Notes under the pieces: model-generated
Database searches by the model: none
What the model saw: only the letters and a program-made list of their open reading frames with translations
Told to the model about the DNA's origin: nothing
Shown: positions 1 to 9,455 of the stretch, one piece after another
Numbering within the stretch: position 1 is the stretch's first letter
Layout: each line of letters opens with the position of its first letter
Position numbers and translations under genes: made by a program
NCBI GenBank assembly: GCA_947174915.1
Contig: CAMWKV010000003.1
Location: forward strand, 1-39,805
DNA: 39,805 nt
Direction of reading: 5' to 3'
From: an uncultured Porphyromonadaceae bacterium
GTDB lineage: Bacteria; Bacteroidota; Bacteroidia; Bacteroidales; Muribaculaceae

Positions 1-204
1 CCCCCGCTCCCATCCCATCGCCAAAAATCCCTATCTTTGCCCCCAACAATCCCCCCGCCTCCAACGAACCCCCGCAAGCGGGTGGTGCAGAAAACGAATG
101 CCACAAGCCGCCTTCGCCCCTCGGAGCAACCGCCCCTCCCGCTTTCGTCCCCTGCAAAGCCGCTTGCGGCGACCCTTTATTATTAACCATTAATCACACA
201 CCAG

Positions 205-1116
205 ATGGGCCGCGATCCAAAACACAACTACCGAAGCCGCTGTATATATCACATCACTATAAATAAAGCCAGGCATTGCCCTGAGTTCTCCATCCTTTCA
301 GGCAGTCCGGCGGCTCCTATTGTGAGCCGCACTGCCGTAGGCAAAATCGTCGAAGCAAACATCCGTCACTTCCCCAACCTCTCCCCCTCCCTGAAAATCC
401 TCCAGTATGTAATCATGCCCGACCACATCCATTTCGCAATCTTTGCAACAGATTCACTACCCCACTCTCTCGGAAGTTACATCGGCAAGATGAAAGTAAG
501 ATGTCTGCAACAAATACGCGAGCGTTTTCCACAAATCACAGAAGTCTTCACCACCGATTTCTACGACCGATATCTTCGCCCGGCCAATAGCTTGAGTGTG
601 ATAATAGACTATATCCGCCAAAATCCGGCGCGCAGACTCACAATAGAACAAAACCCCGACTACTTTCGCAAAATAAACAACATAGAAATCAATGGTCTAC
701 TCTGGCAAGCATATGGCAACCTGCAGTTACTTGACAACCCGTTCAAAGGACCCGTTATTGTACATCGGGCCGACTCGCCCGAACTACTGATAACAAAAAG
801 GCGCCGCTGGAAACACCTGTATGAGAACGGCGGTGTACTAGTATCACCATTTATCTCTCCGGCGGAGAAAGAAATCCGACTTATGTGCGAAGCCGCCGGC
901 GGTAAAATCATCCTGCTGTCCGACACACCTTTCGGAGACCGTCAAAAGCCCGGTGCTCACGATTTTGAGCTATGTTCAACCGGCCGCTTGCTTATCCTTG
1001 CTCCGGTAGAAGCAATGCCGTCGAATAGAGAAACTTTCCTTTTCCTCAACGCTACTGCCAAAAAGATAGCAATGGGGTGTAGTGAGAGGGGTGCCAGCGG
1101 CGCAATAAGTGGCTGA
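205..1116 (+). CDS. REP-associated tyrosine transposase-like (RAYT, Y1/HUH) protein with C-terminal extension
   Basis: HxH motif in 'YVIMPDHIHFAIF', downstream 'IIDYIRQNP' with the candidate catalytic Tyr; about 130 extra C-terminal residues. Confidence 0.8.
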   Translation: MGRDPKHNYRSRCIYHITINKARHCPEFSILSGSPAAPIVSRTAVGKIVEANIRHFPNLSPSLKILQYVIMPDHIHFAIFATDSLPHSLGSYIGKMKVRCLQQIRERFPQITEVFTTDFYDRYLRPANSLSVIIDYIRQNPARRLTIEQNPDYFRKINNIEINGLLWQAYGNLQLLDNPFKGPVIVHRADSPELLITKRRRWKHLYENGGVLVSPFISPAEKEIRLMCEAAGGKIILLSDTPFGDRQKPGAHDFELCSTGRLLILAPVEAMPSNRETFLFLNATAKKIAMGCSERGASGAISG

Positions 1117-1300
1117 TTGTCGGCCAATAAGAGGTGATTAGCACCTTATAAATAATCCATCTTGCATTTCGACAATAAAATAATCATGCAACCATCTATC
1201 CCAAAGGGTAACTCTTGACAAAATGATTAAGAATCCATATAAGATTTCAGGTTTTAACAAAACTTACATTTTTCCAAGGGGTAGTTTGGTAATAATTCTA

Positions 1301-1308
1301 TAACTTTG
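1301..1308 (+). promoter_or_regulatory. Bacteroidetes -7 box (TAACTTTG) upstream of ilvE
   Basis: Matches TAnnTTTG 26 nt before the ilvE ATG; no clear -33 match. Confidence 0.5.
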
Positions 1309-1333
1309 CAGCAACTAACTAATACAACCCTTC

Positions 1334-2356
1334 ATGGACAACGAAATCGACTGGGGGAATCTCCCCTTCGGCTATGTCCCCACTGACTGCAATGTGCGTT
1401 GCACATTCCGCGACGGCAAGTGGGGTCCCGTCGAAGTGTCGCACTCTGAAACTATCAACATACACATGGCCGCTACTGCCTTGCACTACGGCCAGGAGCT
1501 CTTCGAGGGTCTGAAAGCCTTCCGCGGCGCCGACGGCAAAATCCGCATCTTCCGCCTCGAAGAGAATGCCAAGCGCATCCGTGAATCGGCCAAAGGCATC
1601 CTCATGGAGCCCATTCCTGAAGACCTATTCCGCGAGATGTGCATCAAGGCGGTGAAACTCAACGAGCGCTTCGTGCCCCCCTACGGCAGCGGAGCATCGC
1701 TCTATATCCGTCCGCTCGAAATAGGCCTCTCGCCTCGCATCGGCGTCAAGGAAGCCGACGAATACCTCTTCATCGTAATGGTCACTCCCGTAGGACCCTA
1801 CTTCAAGGGCGGATTCAAGAACACCAACATCTGCATCATGCGCGAATACGACCGCGTGGCACCTCGTGGCACCGGCCGTTGGAAGATTGGTGGCAACTAT
1901 GCCGCATCACTCGCATCCGGCAAGAAAGCTCACGATCTCGGATACTCCGCCGTACTCTTCCTCGACCCGAAGGAAAAGAAATACCTCGACGAATGTGGCC
2001 CGGCCAACTTCTACGCCATCAAAGACGGCAAATACATCACTCCCAAGAGCGACTCCATCCTCCCCTCCATCACCAACCTGTCGCTCCAGGAATTTGCCAA
2101 GGAGATGGGCATGGAAGTAGAATGCCGACACATCACCGTCGACGAGCTCGAAGATGTGAGCGAAGCCGGCGCATGCGGCACCGCTGCCGTTTGCTCCCCT
2201 ATTGGTGAGATTGACGACCTCGACACCGGTCATAAATATATAATCAGCCGCGACGGCAAACCCGGTCCTGTGACGACAGAATTCGTCCGACGACTGGAAG
2301 CTATCCGTCATGGCGAAGAACCTGACACACACGGATGGAACACTATCATAGAATAA
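1334..2356 (+). CDS. ilvE: Branched-chain amino acid aminotransferase
   Basis: Full-length class IV aminotransferase: 'ALHYGQELFEGLKAFRG', 'GRWKIGGNYAASL', 'DECGPANFYAI', 'EAGACGTAAVCSPIG'. Confidence 0.95.
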   Translation: MDNEIDWGNLPFGYVPTDCNVRCTFRDGKWGPVEVSHSETINIHMAATALHYGQELFEGLKAFRGADGKIRIFRLEENAKRIRESAKGILMEPIPEDLFREMCIKAVKLNERFVPPYGSGASLYIRPLEIGLSPRIGVKEADEYLFIVMVTPVGPYFKGGFKNTNICIMREYDRVAPRGTGRWKIGGNYAASLASGKKAHDLGYSAVLFLDPKEKKYLDECGPANFYAIKDGKYITPKSDSILPSITNLSLQEFAKEMGMEVECRHITVDELEDVSEAGACGTAAVCSPIGEIDDLDTGHKYIISRDGKPGPVTTEFVRRLEAIRHGEEPDTHGWNTIIE

Positions 2357-2913
2357 TACCTGACTGGCAAGGTATCATAGATTCGGTCTACCCGGCCGAA
2401 CGTCCCGTACGCAAAATCCTCCTGGACCACAGCCGCCGCGTAGCCGACCTGGCAATGGCTCTCTCGGTCCGCAACAACTTCGAGAACAGCCCCGAGCAGA
2501 TTGAAGCCGCAGCAATGCTCCACGATATCGGCATCATTCGTACTAACGCTCCCGATATTGACTGCCACGGTGACCTCCCATATATCTGCCACGGTATCGC
2601 CGGCGCCGACATTCTCCGCAACCTCGGTATCAATGAGATGTACGCGCGCGTGTGCGAACGTCACATCGGAGTGGGATTCACACAGACTGAAATCAAAAAA
2701 CTCGGCCTCCCCATACCCCTCGACCGCTCAATGGCCCCCCGCACTCTCATCGAGAAACTCGTATGCTACGCCGACTGCTTCTTCAGCAAGACCGGTGACG
2801 GCAAGATGAAGACCGTAGATCAGGTACGCGAAGAAATGGCCAAGTACGGCGACGTACAGCTCCAGAAATTCAACCTCCTCGTCGAACGCTTCGGCGCCCC
2901 CGACCAGGCTTGA
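2335..2913 (+). CDS. HD domain-containing phosphohydrolase
   Basis: 'LDHSRRVADLAMAL...AAMLHDIGI...CERHIGVG' HD motif; overlaps the ilvE 3' end by 22 nt. Confidence 0.85.
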   Translation: MEHYHRIIPDWQGIIDSVYPAERPVRKILLDHSRRVADLAMALSVRNNFENSPEQIEAAAMLHDIGIIRTNAPDIDCHGDLPYICHGIAGADILRNLGINEMYARVCERHIGVGFTQTEIKKLGLPIPLDRSMAPRTLIEKLVCYADCFFSKTGDGKMKTVDQVREEMAKYGDVQLQKFNLLVERFGAPDQA

Positions 2914-3005
2914 CAACAATATTATCCTACACCAAGAGGATGTGCCGGTATTGGCGCATCCTCTTGAGCTATTGAAACATTCCACATAACACTCTCTCAA
3001 TCACC

Positions 3006-3551
3006 ATGATAGAACAGATATTACAGCACAACGAAAAATTCGTACACGATAAAGAATACGAACGCTTCATCACCTCCAAATACCCCGATAAGAAAATCGC
3101 CATCGTCACCTGCATGGACACCCGTCTTGTCGAACTCCTCCCGGCAGCACTCGGACTCCGAAACGGTGACGTAAAAATAATAAAGAACGCCGGCGGCATC
3201 ATCACAAACCCCTTCGATTCTGCCATGCGCTCCATCCTCATCGCCGTCTACGAACTGGGAGTCAACGAGATTATGGTCATCGGACACACCGGCTGCGGCG
3301 TGCAGGGCATGGACGCCGCAGAGATGCTACACCTCATGCGCGAGCGAGGCGTCGACGACGAACACATCTGCCTCATGCGCCACTGCGGTATCGACCTCGA
3401 CAGTTGGCTGCACGGCTTCGACGACACCGACGCCGCCATCGCCGAGACCGTTGACCTCGTCCGCAATCACCCCCTGATGCCACACGACATCAGCATAGCC
3501 GGCTACATCATGGACAGCACTACCGGTGCCCTCCGACCCATCAAGGCATAA
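3006..3551 (+). CDS. Beta-class carbonic anhydrase
   Basis: 'VTCMDTRLVELL', 'IKNAGGIITN', 'IGHTGCGVQGM' zinc-ligand motifs. Confidence 0.93.
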   Translation: MIEQILQHNEKFVHDKEYERFITSKYPDKKIAIVTCMDTRLVELLPAALGLRNGDVKIIKNAGGIITNPFDSAMRSILIAVYELGVNEIMVIGHTGCGVQGMDAAEMLHLMRERGVDDEHICLMRHCGIDLDSWLHGFDDTDAAIAETVDLVRNHPLMPHDISIAGYIMDSTTGALRPIKA

Positions 3552-3576
3552 AATTAAATCCCTGAACGAGAAAATA

Positions 3577-3608
3577 TTTGCATAGTACGGAGAAAATTCG
3601 TATCTTTG
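3577..3608 (+). promoter_or_regulatory. Bacteroidetes sigma-ABfr-type promoter of rpsF operon
   Basis: TTTG (3577-3580) - N20 - TATCTTTG (3601-3608). Confidence 0.75.
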
Positions 3609-3658
3609 CAGCCGGAAAAAGAAATAGTTTTCCTTAATCATTTAATTATCAACCTAAA

Positions 3659-4024
3659 ATGCAGTACGAAACCGTTTTCATTTTAACTCCCGTTTTGTCT
3701 GATGCTCAGATGAAGGAAGCGGTAGAAAAGTTTGCGAAATTCCTCACCGACAACGGTGCAGAGCTCGTGAACACTGAAGAGTGGGGCCTGCGCAAGCTCG
3801 CTTATCCCATTCAGAAAAAGTCGACAGGCTTCTACAACCTTATCGAATTCAACGCCGATCCTCAGGTGATCCGCAAGCTCGAGACAGCTTATCGTCGTGA
3901 TGAGCGCGTTCTCCGCTGGCTCACTTTCCGTCAGGACAAATACGCAGCTCAGTACGCTGCCAAGCGTCGCGCCCGCCGTGCCGCTCAACCCGAAGTAGCA
4001 CCTGTAGAAAACAAGGAGGACTAA
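3659..4024 (+). CDS. rpsF: 30S ribosomal protein S6
   Basis: '[17 protein letters not shown]', '[20 protein letters not shown]'; rpsF-rpsR-rplI order. Confidence 0.97.
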   Translation: MQYETVFILTPVLSDAQMKEAVEKFAKFLTDNGAELVNTEEWGLRKLAYPIQKKSTGFYNLIEFNADPQVIRKLETAYRRDERVLRWLTFRQDKYAAQYAAKRRARRAAQPEVAPVENKED

Positions 4025-4027
4025 ACC

Positions 4028-4297
4028 ATGGCACAGGCTCAATCCGAAATCCGCTACCTCACTCCCATGTCGGTAGACGTGAAGAAGAAAAAATACTGCC
4101 GTTTCAAAAAGTTCGGCATCAACTACATCGACTACAAGGACCCCGAATTCCTCAAGAAATTCCTCAACGAGCAGGGCAAAATCCTTCCCCGTCGTATCAC
4201 CGGCACTTCGCTGAAGTTCCAGCGCCGTGTGGCTCAGGCCGTTAAGCGTGCTCGCCACCTCGCTCTCCTGCCCTACGTAGCCGACCTGATGAAATAA
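4028..4297 (+). CDS. rpsR: 30S ribosomal protein S18
   Basis: '[64 protein letters not shown]'. Confidence 0.98.
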   Translation: MAQAQSEIRYLTPMSVDVKKKKYCRFKKFGINYIDYKDPEFLKKFLNEQGKILPRRITGTSLKFQRRVAQAVKRARHLALLPYVADLMK

Positions 4298-4319
4298 CCC
4301 CTAACCGCCACGACACACT

Positions 4320-4763
4320 ATGAAAATCATTCTTAAAGAAGACGTTTCGGGCCTTGGATACAAGGACGACGTAGTAATTGTGAAGGACGGATACGGCCGC
4401 AACTATCTCATCCCCACCGGCAAAGCCGTCGTAGCTACAGAAGCTGCCCTCAAGGTACTCGCTGAGAACCAGCGTCAGCGCGCTCACAAGCTCGCCAAGA
4501 TCAAAGCCGACGCCGAAGCTCTCGCTGCTCAGCTCCAGGGCCTCAAGCTCACTATCGGCGCCAAGACCAGCGCTACCGGCACTATCTTCGGCTCTGTCAA
4601 CAGCATCCAGATCGCAGAAGCTCTCGAAAAGCTCGGCCACAACATCGACCGCAAGCTCATCGAAATCAAGCAGCCCGTGAAGGAAGTTGGCGAATACGTT
4701 GCTACTGTTAAGCTCCACAAGGAAGTAGCCGTAGAAATCCCCTTCGAAGTTGTAGCTGAATAA
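4320..4763 (+). CDS. rplI: 50S ribosomal protein L9
   Basis: 'MKIILKEDVSGLGYKDDVVIVKDGYGRNYLIPTGKAV'. Confidence 0.98.
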   Translation: MKIILKEDVSGLGYKDDVVIVKDGYGRNYLIPTGKAVVATEAALKVLAENQRQRAHKLAKIKADAEALAAQLQGLKLTIGAKTSATGTIFGSVNSIQIAEALEKLGHNIDRKLIEIKQPVKEVGEYVATVKLHKEVAVEIPFEVVAE

Positions 4764-4785
4764 TTTCAGTTCACACGATACCATA

Positions 4786-4827
4786 AAATGGTGCGTCAAA
4801 AGCAATTTTGACCACCATTTTTCTTTT
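4786..4827 (+). terminator. Rho-independent terminator of rpsF-rpsR-rplI
   Basis: AAATGGT-(GC)GTCAAAA-gcaa-TTTTGAC-CACCATTT hairpin followed by a T-rich tract. Confidence 0.8.
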
Positions 4828-4886
4828 ACACCACTTTGCGGAATCACCAATGATACTCTAAATTTTTGTTAAACTCGCCGATTCAT

Positions 4887-4917
4887 TTTGTCGGGTCAAA
4901 GATTTAGAGTAATTTTG
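4887..4917 (+). promoter_or_regulatory. Promoter of the SRP RNA gene
   Basis: TTTG (4887-4890) - N19 - TAATTTTG (4910-4917), immediately upstream of the RNA. Confidence 0.65.
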
Positions 4918-4918
4918 T

Positions 4919-5022
4919 GCTCGGGTAAGTCCTACACGACCAGCACCCCGAAAATCCCCCAGGTCTTGACCGAAGCAAGGGTATTGGGTGTGCGGTGCGA
5001 TGTAGATCGCTTACCCTTTTTT
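4919..5022 (+). ncRNA. ffs: Bacterial small signal recognition particle RNA (4.5S-like)
   Basis: Closing stem GGGTAAG/CTTACCC, SRP domain IV-like core 'CCCCCAGGTCTTGACCGAAGCAAGGG' (CAGG...AGCA internal loop), then a T6 tract. Confidence 0.8.
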
Positions 5023-5029
5023 CGTATAT

Positions 5030-5530
5030 ATGTCAGACCTAAAATCGTACTGCGGCATCCTCATCGAACGAGGAGCCGATAGCGCCAAAATCATCAACCC
5101 GAAGGATATCGCCGTAGCACCGTGGACCATTATGAAGTGCATGTACGGCTGCCCGTCGTACGGCCACAACCGTGCCTGTCCGCCCTATGCTCCATCGTGC
5201 GACACTACCCGGAGCATCCTTGACTGCTACAGCCGCGCCATCATCTTCCGCATCCGCAGCATGGAACGCGCCACACCTGCCGCACTTGCCTGCGCACGCT
5301 CCCTCGCCAACAACGGCTACTACAAAGCCATAGCATTCGGCGTCGGGGCTTGCACACTGTGCAAGCAATGTCAACTCAACGCCTGCCCACATCCCGAGAA
5401 GGTAGCACCTTCGATGGAGGCATGTGGCATCGACGTCATAGCCACAGCGCGCAATGCCGGTTACGAAGTGGATATTCCACCCCGCGAAGGCAGTCCCCTC
5501 TCCTGCTTCGGCCTCATCTTGGTAGACTGA
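5030..5530 (+). CDS. DUF2284 domain-containing (predicted metal-binding) protein
   Basis: Cys-rich 'KCMYGCPSYGHNRACPPYAPS', 'GACTLCKQCQLNACPHPEKVAPSMEACGIDV'. Confidence 0.85.
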   Translation: MSDLKSYCGILIERGADSAKIINPKDIAVAPWTIMKCMYGCPSYGHNRACPPYAPSCDTTRSILDCYSRAIIFRIRSMERATPAALACARSLANNGYYKAIAFGVGACTLCKQCQLNACPHPEKVAPSMEACGIDVIATARNAGYEVDIPPREGSPLSCFGLILVD

Positions 5531-5584
5531 AAGCCCACTGCACAGATGCGTCTCTTGTGCGGCTCGCTTGCGAGCCGATTCCGG

Positions 5585-6403
5585 CTATTGGAGGTACTTG
5601 CGGGCAAGCTCCTCAAAGGCCGGTGTGGCCTTGAACTGAGCAAGCCATGTATTGAGCGAATCAAGCAGCACCGAATCGCCCGGTGCCACAGCCCAACACT
5701 GGAAGTGACTGAGAGCAAGCGGAGTGGACACATCAAGCTCCGGATAGTCCATCGCCACCCGCCTGCCCGCAGCCTCGCTAACAACTGCCCGCGGCACTTG
5801 CCCGAGAGCAGTCATCATAGCCAGATTCTCGGCCGAATTGCCCGGTACGGTACGCACATGGATACTATCGCCGAGCTCCCGGTTGAGATTATTCATTCGC
5901 AGCAGGAACGGCGAACCCTCCACCATCCACACAGTATCGCCCACAAGCTGCTCTACCGAACTGATATAGCGCCCGGAAGCACTGTCGGCTCGTTGTACGA
6001 GCACCTGACGATCCACATACACAGCATCCGACATTGGGAAATATTTCTTGACAGCCGACGTCGACGGCATAGACGCTACGAGCACGTCGAAATCCCCGTC
6101 GTACAGCTTCTGAAAGGCTTCTTCAAGCTGACCGACAGGGTAGAAAACCACCGGGCGGTGGTGGGCCGCAGCCATCTGCCTTAGTATCTCATAATCAAGA
6201 CCTTCTGCCGTATCGTTGCTAAAAAAATATGTAAGTGGCGACATTTCTATACCCACCGACAGGGTATCTCCACCCGGGCGTACATAGCTGTATGCCAGAG
6301 TACTATCGCTGCCGTAGCGACGCCACACGCCTATCACGACGAGTATCGCCACCGCAACAGACACCAATATCGGCAGTCGGCCGCTGAATTTGTTCTTTTT
6401 CAT
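5585..6403 (-). CDS. Membrane-anchored periplasmic substrate-binding protein, SBP_bac_3-like
   Basis: N-terminal TM then 'LSVGIEMSPLTYFFSNDTAEGLDYEILRQMAA...DGDFDVLVASMPSTSAVKKYFPMSDAVY' typical of family 3 SBP / MltF N-domain. Confidence 0.8.
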   Translation of the reverse strand: MKKNKFSGRLPILVSVAVAILVVIGVWRRYGSDSTLAYSYVRPGGDTLSVGIEMSPLTYFFSNDTAEGLDYEILRQMAAAHHRPVVFYPVGQLEEAFQKLYDGDFDVLVASMPSTSAVKKYFPMSDAVYVDRQVLVQRADSASGRYISSVEQLVGDTVWMVEGSPFLLRMNNLNRELGDSIHVRTVPGNSAENLAMMTALGQVPRAVVSEAAGRRVAMDYPELDVSTPLALSHFQCWAVAPGDSVLLDSLNTWLAQFKATPAFEELARKYLQ

Positions 6404-6550
6404 AGTTGAATATCGTTGATTTATAATAAAAACGCCAGAAGACCCTCAGAGGTTGTCAAAAATATCAACACACCGCAATATAAGCCCCAGTCAGCCGTTA
6501 TTATATATACCCCTCTGCGGGCAAATTGACCCCCCGACAAGTCACTCACT

Positions 6551-8530
6551 ATGATGAAAATATCGTACTCCACATATATCCTCGCCGCACTGAGCCTGCT
6601 GATGCTTATCACAACCGCCTGCAGCGGCCCGAAACTCGCCGTCGCCAACGAACAGATGGAGCGCGGCGAATACTTCGACGCCGCCAAGACCTATCGCAAG
6701 ATCTACAACAAGCTCACCAAGCGCGAAGAACGTCAACAGCGCGGCGAGATAGCCTTCAAGATGGCCGAATGTCACCGCCGTCTCAACCAGTACGCCCGCG
6801 CATCGGCAGCCTACCAGAACGCCATACGCTACGGCTACCCCGACTCGACGCTCTATCTCTATATGGGACAGACACTTGCTGCCGAAGGTAAATATCAACC
6901 CGCCATCAAAGCCTACGAAGAATACCTCGCATGGCGCCCCGGCGACCGTCTGGCCGAGAACGGTCTGGCCGGCGCTCGCATGGCAGCCGCCAAGGAGGGC
7001 GCCACGAGATATATCGTCCGCAATGCCAAGTTGTTCAACTCACGCCGCGCCGACTACTCGCCCATGTACCTCGACCGCTCACTCGAGCAGCTATACTTCA
7101 CCACCACCTCCGAGAAGACCACCGGCTCGAACCGCAGCGAAATCACCGGTATGAAAAAGGGCGATATATGGTTCGTCACCAAAGACGAACAAGGACGCTG
7201 GAAACGCCCCGAACCCGTTGAAGGCGAACTCAATACCGATGCCGATGAAGGCTCTGCCGCCTTCACCCCTAATGGCCAGACAATGTATCTCAGCCGCGCC
7301 CGACGCGAACCCAACGCTAATACCGGCGTAGAAATATACACCAGCCAGCGCTCCGATGCCAAATGGTCGGCTCCCGTGAAATTCGAAATCACGGCCGACA
7401 CCATCTCAAGCTATGCGCATCCGGCCATATCGCCTGACGGTCAGTGGCTTTACTTCACCTCCGACATGCCCGGCGGACAGGGTGGCCGCGATATATGGCG
7501 CATCAACATCAACGAGCGCAAGGGCACACTTGAGAACCTCGGCGAATGGATCAATACGCCCGGCGACGAGATGTTCCCCTCCTTCCGCTCCGACTCCGTC
7601 TTCTACTTCGCCTCCAACGGCCACCCCGGCTACGGTGGCCTCGACATCTTCCGCGCCGAGCAGACACCATCCGGCGGATGGCGCGTCACGAACATGGGTA
7701 CTCCCGTCAACGGCCCTGCCGATGACTTCGGCATCACCTTCGGAGAGGGCGAGAGCGGATTCTTCAGCTCCAACCGTGGCGACAACCGCGGTTACGACCA
7801 CATCTATTCTTTCGAACTTCCTGAGCTGAAGATACTTATCAGTGGATGGGTACTCGACAAAGACGAGGAACCTGTGCCCAATGCTGTCATACGCATCGTG
7901 GGCAACGATGGTTCGAACCAGAAGCAAGTAGCACGCCCCGACGGTTCGTTCTCCTTCCCCCTCGACCGCGGCGTAAGCTATGTAATGCTCGCCGGCGCGA
8001 AGGGTTATCTCAATGCCAAACAGGAGTTTACCTCCGACATTGCCGAGGAGGATGCCGAGTACGGGGTCGACTTCATACTATCGTCGATAAGCAAACCCGT
8101 CGTTATTGACAACATCTTCTACGACTTCGACAAGGCAACGCTGCGCCCCGAGTCGCAGGCCGCTCTTGACGAGATGGCACAGGTGCTCCGCGACAACCCT
8201 AACGTCACCATCGAAATGGCCTCGCACACCGACCGCAAGGGTACCGATGCCTACAACGAAGACCTCTCCAGCCGCCGAGCACAGTCCGTCATAGACTATC
8301 TCATTTCTGTTGGTATCCAGGCCGACCGCCTGCAAAGCCACGGTTACGGCGAGTCGCGACCCAAGACTATCACCAAGAAACTCGCACGCCTCTATCCGCA
8401 GTTCAAGGAAGGCGATGTCCTCACCGAAGAATACATCCTCGCTCTCCCCGAGGCCGATCAGGAAGTAGCCGACCAGATCAACCGCCGCACGGAATTCCAG
8501 GTGCTATCGATCGACTACCGCATGTATTGA
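6551..8530 (+). CDS. PorE-like OmpA family lipoprotein (TPR + PD40 propeller + carboxypeptidase regulatory-like domain + OmpA_C)
   Basis: Lipobox 'LITTACSG'; TPR-like N-terminus; 'AISPDGQWLYFTSDMPGGQGGRDIWRI' propeller; 'GWVLDKDEEPVPNAVIRI' CRD; 'IFYDFDKATLRPES...ASHTDRKGTDAYNEDLSSRRAQSV' OmpA. Confidence 0.88.
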   Translation: MMKISYSTYILAALSLLMLITTACSGPKLAVANEQMERGEYFDAAKTYRKIYNKLTKREERQQRGEIAFKMAECHRRLNQYARASAAYQNAIRYGYPDSTLYLYMGQTLAAEGKYQPAIKAYEEYLAWRPGDRLAENGLAGARMAAAKEGATRYIVRNAKLFNSRRADYSPMYLDRSLEQLYFTTTSEKTTGSNRSEITGMKKGDIWFVTKDEQGRWKRPEPVEGELNTDADEGSAAFTPNGQTMYLSRARREPNANTGVEIYTSQRSDAKWSAPVKFEITADTISSYAHPAISPDGQWLYFTSDMPGGQGGRDIWRININERKGTLENLGEWINTPGDEMFPSFRSDSVFYFASNGHPGYGGLDIFRAEQTPSGGWRVTNMGTPVNGPADDFGITFGEGESGFFSSNRGDNRGYDHIYSFELPELKILISGWVLDKDEEPVPNAVIRIVGNDGSNQKQVARPDGSFSFPLDRGVSYVMLAGAKGYLNAKQEFTSDIAEEDAEYGVDFILSSISKPVVIDNIFYDFDKATLRPESQAALDEMAQVLRDNPNVTIEMASHTDRKGTDAYNEDLSSRRAQSVIDYLISVGIQADRLQSHGYGESRPKTITKKLARLYPQFKEGDVLTEEYILALPEADQEVADQINRRTEFQVLSIDYRMY

Positions 8531-8582
8531 TTCGCAACTCATCTCACTGAATGACAAACGATAAGAAAATCACTATCAAGCG

Positions 8583-9455
8583 ATGAACGGTGAATTTCGT
8601 TTTCGTACACCCGTCGAACCCATACGCACGTCGTGGCATATCAGTCACAGCGACCGCATCCTGTGCCTCGGCTCTTGTTTTGCCGACGAAGCCGGCCGAC
8701 GCCTGGAGCAAGATGGCTTCAACGTCCTCGTCAACCCCTTCGGAGCGCTATATAATCCGCTGTCTATCCGCACATGTATAGCCCGAGCCATCGCCGACAC
8801 GCCCTATGCCCGCGCTGACCTTGCAGAAGGTCCGCGCGGGTATCATTGTCTTGACTACGCCACACGTTTCAGCGGCCCTGACGCCGACGTATTGTTAGCT
8901 CTCCTCGAAGATACCCGCCTGAGTCTCAAGGAATTCCTCACTCAACAGCCCACCATCATCCTCACCCTCGGCTCGGCCTTCGTTTACCGTCTCGCCGACA
9001 GCGGTGCCGTCGTAGGCAACTGTCACAAATTCCCCGCCGCCACCTTCACCCGCTCGCGCATATCAGTCGCCGAAGCAACCGAGGCCATACTACACACCGC
9101 TCAACTCCTCTTCACCCTCGGCATCAGCCGCATCATACTCACAGTCAGTCCTATCCGTCACCTTGCCGACGGACTGCACGGCAACAATCTGAGCAAATCA
9201 ACACTCATGCTTGCCGCCGACGAAGCCGCCGCTACCGAGCCGAACAGAATATGCTATTTCCCGGCGTATGAAGCGCTTATCGACGACCTGCGCGACTATC
9301 GCTTCTATGCTGCCGACATGAAACACACTTACGACGTCGCCGCGGACTATGTGTATAAGATATTTTCCGACACATTCTTCGACGCAGCCACCCGTCGCGA
9401 AGCCCTCGATTGTCGCGCGAAGTACCGCGCATCCCTTCACCGCCCCATATTATGA
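8583..9455 (+). CDS. GSCFA domain-containing protein
   Basis: 'ILCLGSCFADEAGRRLEQDGFNVLVNPFGALYNPLSI', 'IILTLGSAFVYR', 'ILTVSPIRHLADG', 'YFPAYEALIDDLRDYRFYAADMKH'. Confidence 0.92.
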   Translation: MNGEFRFRTPVEPIRTSWHISHSDRILCLGSCFADEAGRRLEQDGFNVLVNPFGALYNPLSIRTCIARAIADTPYARADLAEGPRGYHCLDYATRFSGPDADVLLALLEDTRLSLKEFLTQQPTIILTLGSAFVYRLADSGAVVGNCHKFPAATFTRSRISVAEATEAILHTAQLLFTLGISRIILTVSPIRHLADGLHGNNLSKSTLMLAADEAAATEPNRICYFPAYEALIDDLRDYRFYAADMKHTYDVAADYVYKIFSDTFFDAATRREALDCRAKYRASLHRPIL

